From the NCBI GenBank assembly GCA_002049455.2, contig KV918979.1:1-64000 (forward strand): a stretch of 64,000 nt of DNA, written 5' to 3'. The position numbers and the translations under genes are program-made. This document shows, piece by piece, positions 20,702-32,935 of the stretch. Numbering within the stretch: the first letter of the stretch is position 1; the number at the start of each line of letters is the position of its first letter. The stretch is from Porphyra umbilicalis. Its lineage: Eukaryota > Rhodophyta > Bangiophyceae > Bangiales > Bangiaceae. The notes below the pieces were generated by a model. The model saw only the letters and a list, made by a program, of their open reading frames with translations, was not told where the DNA came from and searched no databases.

Positions 20702-22050
20702 ATGGACGCGTTCTCTTCGTCCCATTCCAGCGGCAGCAAGACGCGCCGCTGCATCATCAGCCGCTACCGGGACCCAGGCAGACGCAGCAAGAGGGTGGGG
20801 CGGCCTCGTGATCGCCGGGATAATGAGTGCGGTTCACCATTTCCGGCCCGTACCCAACCACGACCTTTGAAGCCGACGACGAGGCGCCGACGCGCTTCCG
20901 ATTTGCCACCCGGCAAGCGCGTCCGGATGGACGGTGGGCAAGTGGATGAGAGGAGCTGCGGCGAGCCCGCGGCGCTTCCGAGCAACCCCCTCCCGGGGTC
21001 ATCGTCCATGATGGACTTGTCGCCTGTGCTGTCGTCTTCTGCCCCTCGCCGATCTACTCCGCGGCTGCGGACAAGACTTTGAAAACGAGCTGGGCGGTCT
21101 TCACGTCGTCGGCGCCGTTCCCGTCCGTGGAGGCGGTCGCGCCTGAAAAGGCGCCGATCCCGCACGGAGAGGCGATCGCTCCAACGACGCGGGCTCCGTC
21201 CCGTGTGGCGGCTACGCCGATGGCGCCGGCTGCAACACGAAATTCATGCACCACTCCTCAACCGTGCCCCCACCCACCGCCCGCTTTCCAGAGAGCAGGA
21301 AAATCTACAAACGCCCCGTCGACGACGGTGCCGAAGGAACAACACACGACGATGGTCGCCACGGCCCTTATGTGAGCACCGCCGATCGCGCTCCCGACTG
21401 AAACCGCCACCAACGCGGCGCCCGTGCCTACAACGCCCACCGCGCCCCCGCCCAAGACCGCCGCCAAGACGGCGTCCGCATCCATGGCGCCCACCATGCC
21501 CCCGAACGAGAGCGACGTCGGATCGGTGGCCGCGTCGAAGCCGGCCATCGCGCCCGCGACCATGGCGGCCGATTATTGGGCGCCTCCGCCGTCACCGACC
21601 AACGGGAGCGCGACCAAGATCGTCACCAACACGGCGCCCGCGTCGAAGCCGTCTGCCGCGCCCCAGCCCGTGGCGGCTGACGCGTCGGCGCCTGCGTCGG
21701 CACTGCCCGCCGCGCCCCCGACTATGCCAACCGCCGGCACGTCCCCCTTACCGACGCCGCCAACCGCGCCGCCGACCAAGACAACCACCGGCACGGCGTT
21801 CGCGTCGACGCCGCCGACCGCGTCCCCGACCAAGACGACCACCACCGCGGCGGTTGCGTCGGCGCGACCCACCACGCCCCCGACCAAGACATCCGGCGAC
21901 GCGGCGCCCGCGTCGACGCCGCCCACCGTGCTGCCGACCGTGGAGGCCAACGATTCCGCGCCTGTGTTGGCGCCGCTCGCGACAATCCCGACCAGGGCTG
22001 GTCAGGGTAATTGTTTTCTCTCGGAATCAGATTGGCTCAAGCATTGTTGA
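20702..22050 (+). pseudogene. Pro/Thr/Ala-rich gene fragment, paralogous to the start of the gene at 62.8 kb
   Basis: An ATG at 20702 in good context (ACAGAGATGGAC) opens a 126-codon Ser/Arg-rich frame (to 21082). The coding pattern then continues in the next register from about 20880 as a Pro/Thr/Ala-rich, mucin-like sequence to 22050, interrupted by a TGA at 21373-21375. The segment at about 21780-21960 (SPTKTTTTAAVASARPT, PPTKTSGDAAPASTPPT) matches 62830-63000 at roughly 85-90 % of bases, where it leads into a dioxygenase-like domain. Here that domain is absent and the sequence changes abruptly into AT-richer DNA. It looks like the truncated front half of a duplicated gene. Confidence 0.45.
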
Positions 22051-22059
22051 CGGAGTCCG

Positions 22060-22200
22060 GATGTGGATATTTCTCATTGTGTTGGATCCGGATCCGGATC
22101 CAAGACCATGAGTCTGGATAAATCGGAAGAATATATCTCAATACTTAGTCGGAGGTAATACGGAAAGGATATGGATACGGATTCGGATATAATACGCAAG
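22060..22200. repeat. Short GGATCC/GGATAC-rich, AT-leaning patch
   Basis: It contains three tandem GGATCC units (near 22085-22102) and then several GGATAC, GGATTC and CGGATAT words. A compositionally similar patch at about 62625-62810 borders the paralogous Pro/Thr-rich segment. Confidence 0.45.
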
Positions 22201-22329
22201 TTGCAAGTTGGCCCGCTTTTCCATTGGAGGCAGATTCGACCCATATGGCGCGAACGGAGTCGCCAATGGAAGCGACGCGACGTTCCACTCGGGGCGTCAC
22301 AGTGCCGCAACCCCCCAATAGGACAGCCC

Positions 22330-22622
22330 TAGTGTCTATTCTACTGCTCCCGAGGCTCAAATGAGGCTCAGATGATGCTCAAATGAGGCACCCTCTCATA
22401 TGGCCTGGAAACGCGGCCTTTTTGGGGTGTCTGGGGCACCCCCACCGAGTTTTCATCGTACACAGCCGCCGAGTTGGCCCATACGTGAGTGGACTGCGGC
22501 GAGTCCAGATCTATTCTCAGAGAGAGCAGCCGAGGCCGGAAACATGGTCACAGAGAGGCATCAAAAACAGCCTCAAATGAGGGGAATCGGCTCAAATGAG
22601 GCGGCCAGTAGAATAGACACTA
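22330..22622. mobile_element. MITE with 17-bp perfect terminal inverted repeats
   Basis: The left end is TAGTGTCTATTCTACTG and the right end CAGTAGAATAGACACTA, perfect inverses. The inverted match extends outward to GGACAGCCC on the left and GGGCTGTCC on the right with a 4-bp indel. Inside, GGCTCAAATGAGG-like motifs occur four times, two near each end. The length is 293 bp and there is no coding capacity. The ends start with TA, which would fit a TA-target family. An 8-bp duplication was not found. Confidence 0.7.
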
Positions 22623-22639
22623 GGAGTGGGCTGTCCCAG

Positions 22640-24936
22640 CAGCCAGCACCGTCGTGCCACCGCCAGACAGCCATGTCACCGCTTAGGACCTCTCAATGTC
22701 GATCGAAGGGGGGGGGGGAGGAGTGGCCGGGCTCAGCGCGCAGCGCCGCACAGCCCCAGAACCACTGGCACCGGAGCACCCTGCGCTGGTGTGCACCTGG
22801 ATCCACCTCACAGAGATTCCCGCCGGCCCACACAGAGTCTCTGACGGCTGGGGGTGCTCCGCTGTGGCCGTGAGGCGGGCACCGGCTGGCGCCGGCGGCA
22901 ACGCCTTGCCGGCAGGAGCCAGCCGCCACACACCCACGGCAGGGGCCGGCAGCCTCACACACCCAACACGTCGGCGGTAGCGGTCGCCCACCGACCGGCG
23001 CCGGTCCGCCTCTGCTCAAGCTCAACACATCGGCAGGGGCTGTTGGCACGGCATTGGCTTCGCCGACGGCCAATGAGCCGGACAAGCGCCCGTGGCGGCG
23101 GCGGCAGGCGGATTTATCGAAACCGCCCCCGCCGACGGTGGTTGGCGGGGTGGCGGCGGCGGCAGCGGCGGGCAGCGGCAGCAGCGGAGACGGCGGTGGC
23201 GGCGCGGTGTCCATGTCCCCGCCCGATGGTTTGTTGGCGGTCGCTCAGGCCTGCCCTCGCCCAATGGCAAGACCGACGTGTCACCGGGGGGGGTGGGATC
23301 GGGGGCGGGCGACAGCTGGCGGTGGAGCTGGGCGCCGACCTGCCCGCGCCCAAGGCCAACATGTTGGTGGCGGCGGCCGGCGTCGTGCCCCCCCCGCAAG
23401 AGGCCGATGCGTCGGCGGGGGCGCGTTGGGCGGGGAGCAGGCTGTCTGTGGATGTCGGCGCGGACCTGAGCCCGTTCACCGGGACTTGCTCGGTGGGCGT
23501 AGGGGTGTGGGACGTGGAAGCTGCAGCAGCCGGCAACGACCCACGCACGTTGGAGGCAAGGACCCCCTCGGGGGTCAGGAGGGGTGCGGAGGCAGGCAGT
23601 GATTTGGTGGGCGTCGTCGTCGGCGCGGTCGCGCGGGATAGACTTTGGTGGCGGTGGGCGTCTGCCTCCGTACTTCTTAGGCATGCCAGACGGAGAGGGT
23701 GTCGACAGTGGTGCAGGTGGCGGCCACCCTGGGCCTCGGTGTGATGTTTTCTTTCGCGTCCGGGATTCTGTGAGCGAGAAAGCTTTCCGAAGAGTCGTGT
23801 TGGTGAGCTTCATTTCGTAGTCGACGACAATGTGCGTGGCACTCTTGAGCAGTGATAAAAAGAGTACGGGGAAGGTTTCATGTTGTGTCTCACGGTGCGG
23901 CAGCGCGCCTCTGGCGTGTGTCCGTGCGTGGACTGGCTCTGCCGACGGCCCGGGGAGGGCACCACCTACTGCTGACCGTACCACCGACGTCACCGCAACG
24001 CCTCTCGAATCGGACCTCGGCGGGGAACGGCAGACTGGATGTGTCCGCACAGCGCCTCCTCCAGTGGCTTCCACACCTTCTTTTGCACGCAAGCAGCCCT
24101 TCAGGCGGCCTCAAGCTCATTCGCACGCCGCTGCGCCTCGCACACACCCTATCGAATCCCGTGCCGGCGTGCGGGCCGTTGCCAGCGGCCACTGCGGTGA
24201 GAAAGAAGGTTGTAAGAGTTGCTTTGCTCAGGCACTGTCTTTCATCGGAGCTATTCGTAAATGTGGCCTCGTATCACGCACGTGGTACACACGGCAACCA
24301 GCATAGCATGATGCATATGACCATGTTTGTAGCTTGGAGAGGGGACGTCGGCGGACTCGCAGCTGCCTTGCCCTTAATGATGGACTCCGACGTGCTCGAA
24401 TATCTCACGCGCCTAGGCTTTTTAAAGTGTCGGCCCATTCCCTCTCCCCCTGCTCAATGCTTTGTATTTTTGCTGCCGCCGGCCGTTGGGTTTCAGCTGC
24501 CTGGCGCAGCTTGGGAAAGGACAAGTCCCAGCCACCAGTTTCTCACTGGATGCCATCACTTTCGCCTTACGCTTGCGGTGGCAACACGACGGCACACCGT
24601 CTCCCTGTTCGTCGTAATCTGCTCCTCGGCACCAGTTGTGGCGCACACATGGCGCGCACCGTTTCAGCATCTGCGGTAATACCTGCGGCGTCTTCAAACG
24701 GGCCCGGGAACGAGCGGGAAAAAAAACAAAAACGAAGACAAGTGACAGCCCAGGCCAGTTGTGCTCTCCCAAGCAAGGTGATAAGAAAAGACTACAGACT
24801 CCTCCAAACATTGAAACAGTGCAAGCCACGGAAAACTCTTAAATCCCCACACAACAGCCTAAAAGGCACCGTCGTCAACGTCGGACTCCCCAAAATACAT
24901 ATCGCTGTCACTCTCTGATGAATCCTCCGCCATGGC
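22640..24936. other. No gene firmly supported
   Basis: A minus-strand frame with an ATG at 23813 is open for 263 codons to 23022. It starts MKLTNTTLRKAFSLTESRTR, but the rest is Pro/Arg-rich low complexity, plus-strand frames are open over the same bases, and it resembles nothing known. From about 23750 to 24900 the GC falls and no frame is convincing. Confidence 0.25.
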
Positions 24937-27261
24937 TCAACCGGAATGCATGTCATTGGCCAGCGGCTGCATGTCAGTGCGTGCAGATAAACGCGCGGCT
25001 TGGCATGAGGGAGGGATTAGCGACAGGTCTGACAGCAGCAGGTGCGCGTTAAATCGCACAAGGCAGTGTGTCTCCAGATGCTCGGCTAGCAGCGTTGACC
25101 GGTCCTCGCGCAATACAAGACCAGCGACGGAGAAATCGCGCTCTGACGCCACGTATGACCCGGAAGCCCCGAGAGGCAAGCAAGCAACGAGATGAAGCAG
25201 CGAGTATTCATCTCGGCGTGCATCCCGAAGCTTCAGAGCACCGTCGTAGTCTGCAGGGACGCTCGTCTTCAGGAAGTGGTCTAGCTTCTGCGTGGCCAGC
25301 TCGTGTGGCCTGTCGTCACAAGCCCCCTGGCTCTCCTCCGAGTCCCACCCGATCAATGACGTGCGGCACTTCTTGCGCTCGCCCTCAAGTTTTCCACGTC
25401 GCAAAGGTGGCGCCGGGTGATCGTCCAGCAGGTGCGAGCTCGTCGACCTTCCAGCAGCGTGCGCGCAGTCCATCGCGTCATCTTGGCCTTCACGTGTGGA
25501 AAACTTCTTCAGCATCGACCCACTACCGGGCGTAACGAGTGTCGCAGACAAAACTGCGTCGTTCATCAGCCAATTCTTGGTGGTTTCCGTCTTGTTGAAA
25601 AATCGCTTATCCAGCTCGTCTTGAAGCAAGGACACATACGTCGCTGCTTTAGGTCACAAAGTTGAAGCATTTCGTGTACGCTTGACGTACACCTGCTCGT
25701 GCTTGCAAAAGCGACCTTCCAGCTCCATGACGTCCATCCCGCCCTTGTCCGCGTCCAAGAACGCGAGGATGGCGTCGCGTCCAACCGCAAGCGGCTTGGA
25801 GTAGTCGGTGGGGCACGTGTACGACGTCACCTGCATCGTCCTCTGCAGTCGAGAGACCAGCTCAAACGCCTCGGCCACTGTGGCTGACGCGCTTTGTACG
25901 GCATTTGACGCCTCGTAAGATGGCTGCAGGACCCCAGTAAGGTGGCGCAGCGGCTCCCAGTTCCCCCGCGCGATGCACAGCCGCTCTTAGGTAGCCGTTT
26001 GATTCCGCAGCTTCCCAAAACCGATCAGCCGCGGCATCAGGGTGAAATGTCAAACAAGGAAGAGATATGTCGAGCCCCACCTAGTTGGACACTCCGTCAG
26101 CAGCTTTCCGGCGCAATCATCGCCCGCCAGTGGCGCAGAGTTGAGCATCGAAACGCTTGCCGGCGATTTGTGGAAGTGCGCCGCCGTCTTGCGAGTCCGG
26201 CCTAGCAGCTCGCTCGCCGCCGGATTTCTGCTACCTGTCCTTGGCGTTGTGGCGGCGTCCGTGCGAGCATCACGGGCAGCCGCCGACTCGGTGGTTGCCC
26301 CCAGCGCGGCCCTGAAGGCCAAGTGAATGGCATCAGCCCCACACGGATTCAACCTCGGCCACAGCTGCCGCAGGGCCTTCTTGACGTTGCTGCCCGAGTC
26401 CGTTGTGAAAGAGCTGATGTCTTGCGGGCGGGCACCAAACCGTGCCAGCTGCTGCAACAACCACTTATCTATGGTCTTGTGGTCGTGTCTTCCCGAGAAG
26501 AGCGTGAAGCAAAAATGTAGCTCACGCATCACAAACCCGTCGGGGTTGACGCACCGCAGAACGAGCGACCCGTAAGATCCAGAGCCGTGGCGCTCGGTCC
26601 ACAGGTCCGTGACGAGGTGAAAAAATGGTAGCCCCCGGTACCGACCCAGGAGCTGCCGGACATCGTCCCAAAGGCGATCGTAGATGAAGAGAAATACTTC
26701 CAGCAGGACGTCACGCACGCCAGACGGTGACGGGGTGGAATAGGGCACGCCTAGCCCACGCACAAATTCCAACAAGTACGCATTCCCCGACATAGCAAAG
26801 GGCGACAGCGTCGTGAAGAGCATTAGGACGAAGCGCACGTGGCGAGGATGAGCTTGTACAGAGCTCATGACCTTGTTGCGGGAAACCGTCAGGTACCCTG
26901 AAATGGGGCCGCCCGACGCACGTCCAGCCGCTTTAGGGGCGTCGTTGGCTGCCGACCGGTAGGTAGCCTTGGCAGCATGTTGCTGCGCTGGATGCCGCTC
27001 GACAGGCGGGATCTCGCCACGAGGTCGAAATGCTTCCACGCGCTGCTTGTCTTGCCGCCACGAAGCAGGTACGTCGTCGTCGCCCCTTCGAAAGCGCACA
27101 CTCGGCAGCAAACAACAAAGTGGCCCCTCTGGTCTTCTCCAGTCCCCGTAAACGTGTCGAAGAAATGGTCTGCCTTGGGTTCTTTCGTCCAGGACTGACC
27201 ACCGCCTGGCAGGGGCCGCCACTCCTACCCGGTGTGCATTAGGCGCACAGGGCAAGCCCAT
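24937..27261 (-). pseudogene. Decayed hAT transposase, a second lineage
   Basis: Minus-strand fragments in several frames follow the order of a hAT transposase. A BED-like finger region lies near 27.1 kb (CAFEGATTTYLLRGGK). The catalytic core at 27.0-26.05 kb includes FFHLVTDLWTERHGSGSYGS, FTTDSGSNVKKALRQLWPRL and LLTECPTRWGS. Then come pieces near 26.0 and 25.8 kb, and a last part (25.6-24.94 kb) with LQDELDKRFFN and the dimerisation motif GASGSYVASERDFSVAGLV. At least three frame changes separate them, so it is not functional as it stands. It is unrelated in sequence to the recent palindromic hAT pair beyond family features. Terminal repeats were not identified. Confidence 0.75.
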
Positions 27262-28714
27262 GCCGGCGTCGGAGAGTAGGGCCCCACCACAGCGGCCAGC
27301 ACATCAACGTTGGCTGACGCCGTCTGGGATGGTGAATCGTCCTCCTCCTCAGTCATCTGGCAGCCGGAAGGAAGTCGCTGCTGCGCTGCAGTGGCGGAGG
27401 CGGGAGGAAATATCACCGTCACGGTGCCCTCCTCTACCGTACCGCTGCCGCTGTCGGAACTTGGCAGTGATGACGATGTGGTCCGGGACGCACACTGGGC
27501 GAGGGGGACAGGGGGAATGACGAGCAATGTTCAGGTCGCGCTGTGGCCAACCCAGGAGGAGGCGGTGTGGGATGGGTGCTCCCGCTGGGGACAGTCCGCA
27601 CACTTTTCCGGGCCGTCTTCTGCATCTTTGCGCCGACGTCCCTCGCCACCCACGTCACGTGACGCGTAGTTGCACGATTTGAAGCGTGCTAGCGGCAGCC
27701 TGTCTCTGGCCGCTTTTCGTTTGCTTTCGATCCGCAAGGCTAGGTATGGCAACGCCATGTTCGCCGAAGCGTATCCTCTAGGCGGGTACTGCCCGCGCCG
27801 CGCGCACACGATCGCGCACCCGAGTCGATGCGGCGCTTTAATGCGTTAGTTTCTAATGATTCAGCTCTATGTAATGCAACTAATGCAACATCTGTCAGCT
27901 TTTAGACCGTCGTCTGTATTGGTTTTCGGAGGACGCACGAGAACCAACACTTACCTTTTCGCTAACCCTCCCATTGGATCTGCCTGTTCTTACTTTCATT
28001 CTGAACCAGTCGTTACCTCGGTCCCGGACGTAACGATTGGTCACGGTGCGCCGTCTCCAGGTTTATGCATGGTATGTATGGCACTTCCCCCAAAAATGGA
28101 CACACCGCTCATCCGTTGCACGATGACCCCCCTCAAAGACCCCTCAGAGAGGGGTACGATGTGGACGAAGCGAACGAATGCTGACAGAAGTGGCGCTCCC
28201 GAGTCCGCATGCAAGGTCATTTCTTGCCCATCGCGTGGGCGCGGCCGCGGAATCGCGTTGCACGATCATGTGGGTGCCCCTCTGCCCTAGCCGAGTGGGC
28301 CAGGTCCTAAGATGAGCTCAAATATGCCGAATCTGACCCCCTGTTTCGGCATCGTGCGACGCATCGTGCTCGCCGCCTCAGCACGCCCCTAATCGGACCA
28401 TGCGATCTGAGTGCCTGGGGACCTGTCGGCTGTTTTAAGGCCGATTAGCGATGGACATATCTGGGCGCTGGGCCGAAAAATTCGGCATCGTGCTCGACAA
28501 CGTGCGTGTGCGTCCGACGTGCAAATCTTAGTTTCTCGGGTGCAAACGTGCCGAGTCGCCGGCAGACGCCCGTCCGGTGCGGGATCCACCGGCGACGAAT
28601 CTGGTAGGTCGGATGCTATTGGCTGCTGGAGGGCTCCAGTGTGTCTTGAAAGAGACGATCTCCCGGTCAAATCAGCGGTGGGCCATCGCTCTTTGCCGTG
28701 AGGCCGGTCAAACG
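27262..28714. other. No gene recognised; one shared 33-bp repeat
   Basis: Intergenic. A 33-bp sequence at 28077-28109 recurs as a perfect inverse at 62194-62226. Around 28350-28500 several CATCGTGC words occur, as they do inside the other copy. Confidence 0.35.
28077..28109 (+). repeat. 33-bp dispersed repeat, copy A (transposon-end-like)
   Basis: It starts TATGGCACTTCCCCC and ends ACACACCGCT. It matches the reverse complement of 62194-62226 at every base, then the sequences diverge. The TA start and sharp edge suggest the terminal repeat of a DNA element. Confidence 0.6.
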
Positions 28715-28788
28715 GTGAGTTCTCGGTAAAAGATCGGTGGTAATTTAGCATGGCCCTTCTTTTTTTTTCATATTTACCCCCCTTCAAG

Positions 28789-31084
28789 ACCTGGAAACGC
28801 AGGTCGTTCCGGAAACAATCTTTGGCCGGCGATCTTATAAGCGAGAAATCACTGGAATTCCATCTGAGACGTCGACGGGTGATGCAGAATCAGCACATCC
28901 AGAATCAGAACCCGTCAGGACATCACGGTGGATCCAGAATCTGTCCAAGTCAGAACGCCACCCACTTGGCACTGTGGGCGTTTCCTCCTCCAGGCGCCGC
29001 TTTTCTCCCATTTTCCCCATCTTCTTCCACAATTCCGCCCACGCGCACCACTACGAATCCCTAAGACCACCCCACGGACGGCCTGTCGGCCTGGTGGGTC
29101 GCTGTGCCATGTGCGGTTTCGATCTGGGGCGGGGGGACGACGGGGAGTTGCGCAAGGGCGGGCACGATGCCCGCTCCTGTGAGATGAAGGTGTTCCCCTG
29201 CTTCAACAGACTACCCCCCGAATCTTCGTTTTATGATGACGAGACGTGTATTGCTGATCTCCGAATTTTGTCCTGGGGGACAGAGACGGAGACTGACTCT
29301 GAATAAGAGCACTCTATTGGTTTAAAACGACAGTAAGAAGGCATCGAAGCCAATAGAAAGCCCGCATTCTGTGCCAGGACCTTGCATCGAGCAGAACTCA
29401 CTGTTTGTTGCCGCTTGATCCGCTTTTCTTGGCATTGAGCAAGCTGCCCACGCGAGATCTTGAGAATTTCTACTGTCTCCTCGCCAGAAGTGCAGATGAG
29501 AGGAGGAGCTGATGTTGATTTCCAGGCTGCATGGGCACATGTAAGAAATCAGGAGCACCAAGTCAGTCCCAGGGGCGCATCTGATTGGTGGAGAGAGTCG
29601 GTCCGCAAGTCAGTCTCTGTCCACCAGGACAAAATTCGGGGATCAGCAATACAACGCAGGGCTGCGCGCACGCTGAGAAGTGCACGACTTGCAAGCAGGT
29701 GGGGCACCATGTCCGTACACTCGTGATCACCGACGCCCTCTACGTGCGCACTGGCAACCGCAAGCTGCCGTGTCGCCGGCGGTCTGCACCCGAGCTTGGG
29801 GGCTCCGACTTTGCGTGCCCGATCGTCGACGACCAGTGTGTCAAAGAGTGGGTCAAGGTGTACCACGACAAGTGCTGGGCGTCGTGGCGCGAGCGGCAGC
29901 GCTCCGCCAGCAACGCGGAGCTGCTTCGGAATAATTTATTTCAAACTGGTTTGTCGGCCACCGGGGCGGCGGACGTCATGCGTGCCAATTCCATCCCGGC
30001 GGCCACGAACGCAGGCGAAAACCGACGTCATTTCGATAGCGTCACGGCGGCTCTGGCCGAGCCGGGGATGTCGGCTGTCGGAGCCGCCATGGTCGCAGCC
30101 ACCTCGGGGACGGCGGCGACGCAAGCGGCACGTGGTGGTCGGGACGGTTCGTTCGCCTCGGCGACGGCGCCGCCGGCTTCCGGCGATGTGGCGGGGGCCG
30201 AGACGATGGCGGCGCGCGGGGGGGGGCAGGTAGCCGGCAGGGGTCGGCGGAGCGGGGCAGCATCGGGCACTTCACTTGTGACCGCCTCGTCCCGGGCGGG
30301 GAGAGACGGCGGTGTCACCCTGGTGGCTGCGCGCATGGTGTCGCAGCAGGAGGGCGACATGCGCGCCGCGGCGCTGCGCGCCGCCGCGGCCGTCCGCCAA
30401 ATGACGGCGGACCGGTCGGCGGCCACTGTGCGTCATACTGGCGGTGGCGGCGGCGGCGGTCCCGCCGCCGCCGCGCCCGCCGGCGGCGGCAGTGGCTTGT
30501 CTCTCGCTGGCCCCCCTCCCACACCCGACCATCTCGTGTGGCGCGCTGGACAGCGCGCCCTTTACGACAAGGCAGTCATTCTTTCCGACTCTATTGTCAA
30601 TCTGTGGTCGCCAGTGGACTTGGCGAAAGCCGTTTTTGAGGGCGCCATCGGCTCCGCCAACGCGCAGCACTTCCCTGACATGGAGGCCGCCTTTGTGGAG
30701 GCCGCCAAGGACCACGTTCTGACAGGGATGACGCTGACGTGCGGGGCTGTCTCCCCCGCGGACGTCGCCGAGCAGCTTTGCTACAAGCGGACGCAGAGCC
30801 CCAATGTCAACGTCTTGCCTATGATTGCCAAGTGGGTCCACAACCTCGTCGTCGAGTGCGCCGTGGCGACGTCGGTCGTGACACCGCCGGTTGTGAACGG
30901 GGGGGGGCGGGGCGGGGGCGGGGGCGCGGGGGGCGGGGGTGCGGGGGATGGCTTGAGAGCGGGGGCTGGTGCGGATGGCGCGTCGTCACGCAAGAGGCGG
31001 CGCCATGTGGGAGGCGATGTCGAGAAAGTTTTGGACGAGGATGAAGCTGCCATGTCGGTCGGGAGCGGCACTGAGGGGGAGTAG
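28789..31084 (+). CDS. Cys/His-rich protein gene split by a MITE
   Basis: The first part is open from before 28789 to 29248 and the second part from 29652 to the TAG at 31082. Joining them across the MITE gives one frame of about 630 codons (...YDDETC|TTQGCAHAEK...). The N-terminal half has spaced Cys and His (CAMCGFDLGRG, GGHDARSC, CTTCKQVGHHVRTL, FACPIVDDQCVKEW) suggestive of zinc binding. The middle is Ala/Gly-rich, and a C-terminal helical part (residues like HLVWRAGQRALYDKAVILSDS) precedes a basic RKRRRHV nuclear-signal-like stretch and an acidic end. The true start is unresolved. A good acceptor (T-rich, TTCAAG) precedes 28789 and a GTGAGT donor lies at 28715, but no ATG-led exon joins in frame. 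The family is unrecognised. Confidence 0.5.
29251..29649. mobile_element. 399-bp MITE inserted at a TA inside the gene
   Basis: The ends are long terminal inverted repeats (about 38 bp, few mismatches). The left is TATTGCTGATCTCC, then AATTTTGTCCTGG; the right is its inverse ending CCAGGACAAAATT, then GATCAGCAATA. TA flanks it on both sides (29249-29250 and 29650-29651). It has no coding capacity. Removing it with one TA restores the host gene's frame exactly, which fixes both ends to the base. Confidence 0.85.
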
Positions 31085-32935
31085 TCAGTGATGGGTGATG
31101 TATGATGGGGCAGTGTTGCGCCGGCAGCGCGTCTATTTCGATCTTTCCGCCGTCCCCCCCACCACTACCTGCAGCAGCCACCCCTCGACCCCTCGGCTGC
31201 CCGCGGGGGGGACTTCTGTCGTCGCAACCCCCCCCGCCCCCTGTCGCCACCCCCCTTCGGCTGGCAACACTTCCCGCATGCGCCCGCCCCGCCCTCCTCG
31301 CCCCCCCCCGGTCGCGTTGGTCGCCGGCACAGTCCCCCTCGACGCGGAGGTCGCCGCGTAGCCCCCCCCCGCCGTGCGCGTCAGCGTTGCCTCCCACGTC
31401 GACGCCATTGCTGTGGCTGCCAGACAGTTGGGCGAGGGGCACCCCCGCAAAGCAGGTCTCACGTTGCGCGCGTCTGCCGCGGTCGCCGCCGCCCAGTCGT
31501 CCAGCGCCCCCCACCGCCGCCGTAGACCGGGAAAGCGCAAAGTGACGCGACGCCCCCATCTCTGCCACGGCCGGCGCTCCCGCCATGGCCGGTCCTGTTT
31601 TCACCGCCGTGGCTGACGCCGCCGCCCGTGCCATCGCCGCGGCGGCCGCCACTGCCGCGCGGTCGCTGGCGGCGCCGGCACCCAAGGCCGTCGCCGCCGC
31701 CGCATCTGCCGACGCGGGTGCCACCACCGGCGATGCGCGCTGCACCCACCGCCGAGCGCGCGGCGGCCGCGGTCGGGCTAGTCGCCGGCCCCTCCACACT
31801 CGACGTGGCCGTCGCCACGTTTTCGCTCCCACCACATACGTCGGCGTTGGTGCTCGTCGCTGTCGTCGCCGCCGTCGCCGTCCTCAAGGCCGACGTGGAG
31901 TCGCTGTCGTGGTGGCGGTGGGGGCGGGGCAGGCCAGGAATCGTTGGGACCAATGCCGGTGGCGGCGGAGAATGTAGGTGGCGGCGGTCAACGCCGGTGG
32001 CGGCGCACCCTCCTCGAGCCGCCCGACACCCACGCGCAGCCGCTCCTGTCGGAAAGCACCACTGATGGCCTGTGGTCGTGCGGGAGCCGTGGGCTGCCCT
32101 TTTACGACGCGCGGCAGCGGCGGACGCACGAGGGCGGGTGGTCGGCCTTTACATGAACCTCCCCGTCTGCGTGGCCACCAGCGCCGCGGGCGTCCTCGCC
32201 TGCGCCGACGAGGGGGGGTTCGCTGCGCAAGCGGAATCGCGGAGCTCCCCGGAGGGTAGCGGAGCTGCGTTGGAAAAGGCAATTGTGAGTGGGGGCGGCG
32301 GCGGAGGTGCAGCTGAGTGGGACATGTTTGGACGTTGAGACTGTTGACGTTCCCCCCATTGCGCTGCAATGCGAGTCATGGGAGTTTGGGAGCCCACCTT
32401 GAAAGAGACAACGCTCAAATCGTCCGCCACACCCGTCTCCACCGCCGCCACGTCGCCAGCACCAGCCGCCGCCAGAATGTCCCTCCCCACTGCCTTGATC
32501 ACTTCACGACCGCTCGTGGACATGCCCGCCATCGCGCCTCCGTCGCCTGCGGCGTCCCCCTCCCCCCCGTCCGTGCTGCTCCGCGCACGCGCAGGCTGCC
32601 GACAACTTTGTCACCCGTGGCCTCAGAGTATCGGACGCCATCGCCGTCGCCGCAGGCCGTGGACTGCACAAGCCGCTCCGGGTCGAACACCGCTGTCCCC
32701 ACCACGCCCGCCAACGGCCGAGGAGCCACCGCGACCTCCACGGTGGCGCTCGGCGCAGCGGACGAAGCTGCTGAAAGAGGGAATGAACGACAGACCGCAC
32801 AAAAAAGAATACGCATTCGAATGCGACCCAGCACAACCCGCGCACCACCGTCATCACGTGCACGACCACCCGCCCAGCCACCAGCGTACTGGAAAAGGGC
32901 CACGAGCAACGTGGACCTGAGCCGACCAAGCGGTT
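31085..32935. other. GC-rich region with possible gene remnants, none recognised
   Basis: Several frames are open together. Around 31980-32338 plus-strand pieces in two registers (PLLSESTTDGLWSCGSRG, PFYDARQRRTHEGGWSAF, then MNLPVCVATSAAGVLACADE) look as if they once formed one coding stretch, but no family could be named. Confidence 0.25.

Noticed and set aside
28411-28714. Upstream exon of the Cys/His-rich gene, spliced from the GTGAGT at 28715
   Set aside because: The register needed for joining has a TGA at 28699, so a coding exon does not fit. It may still be untranslated.
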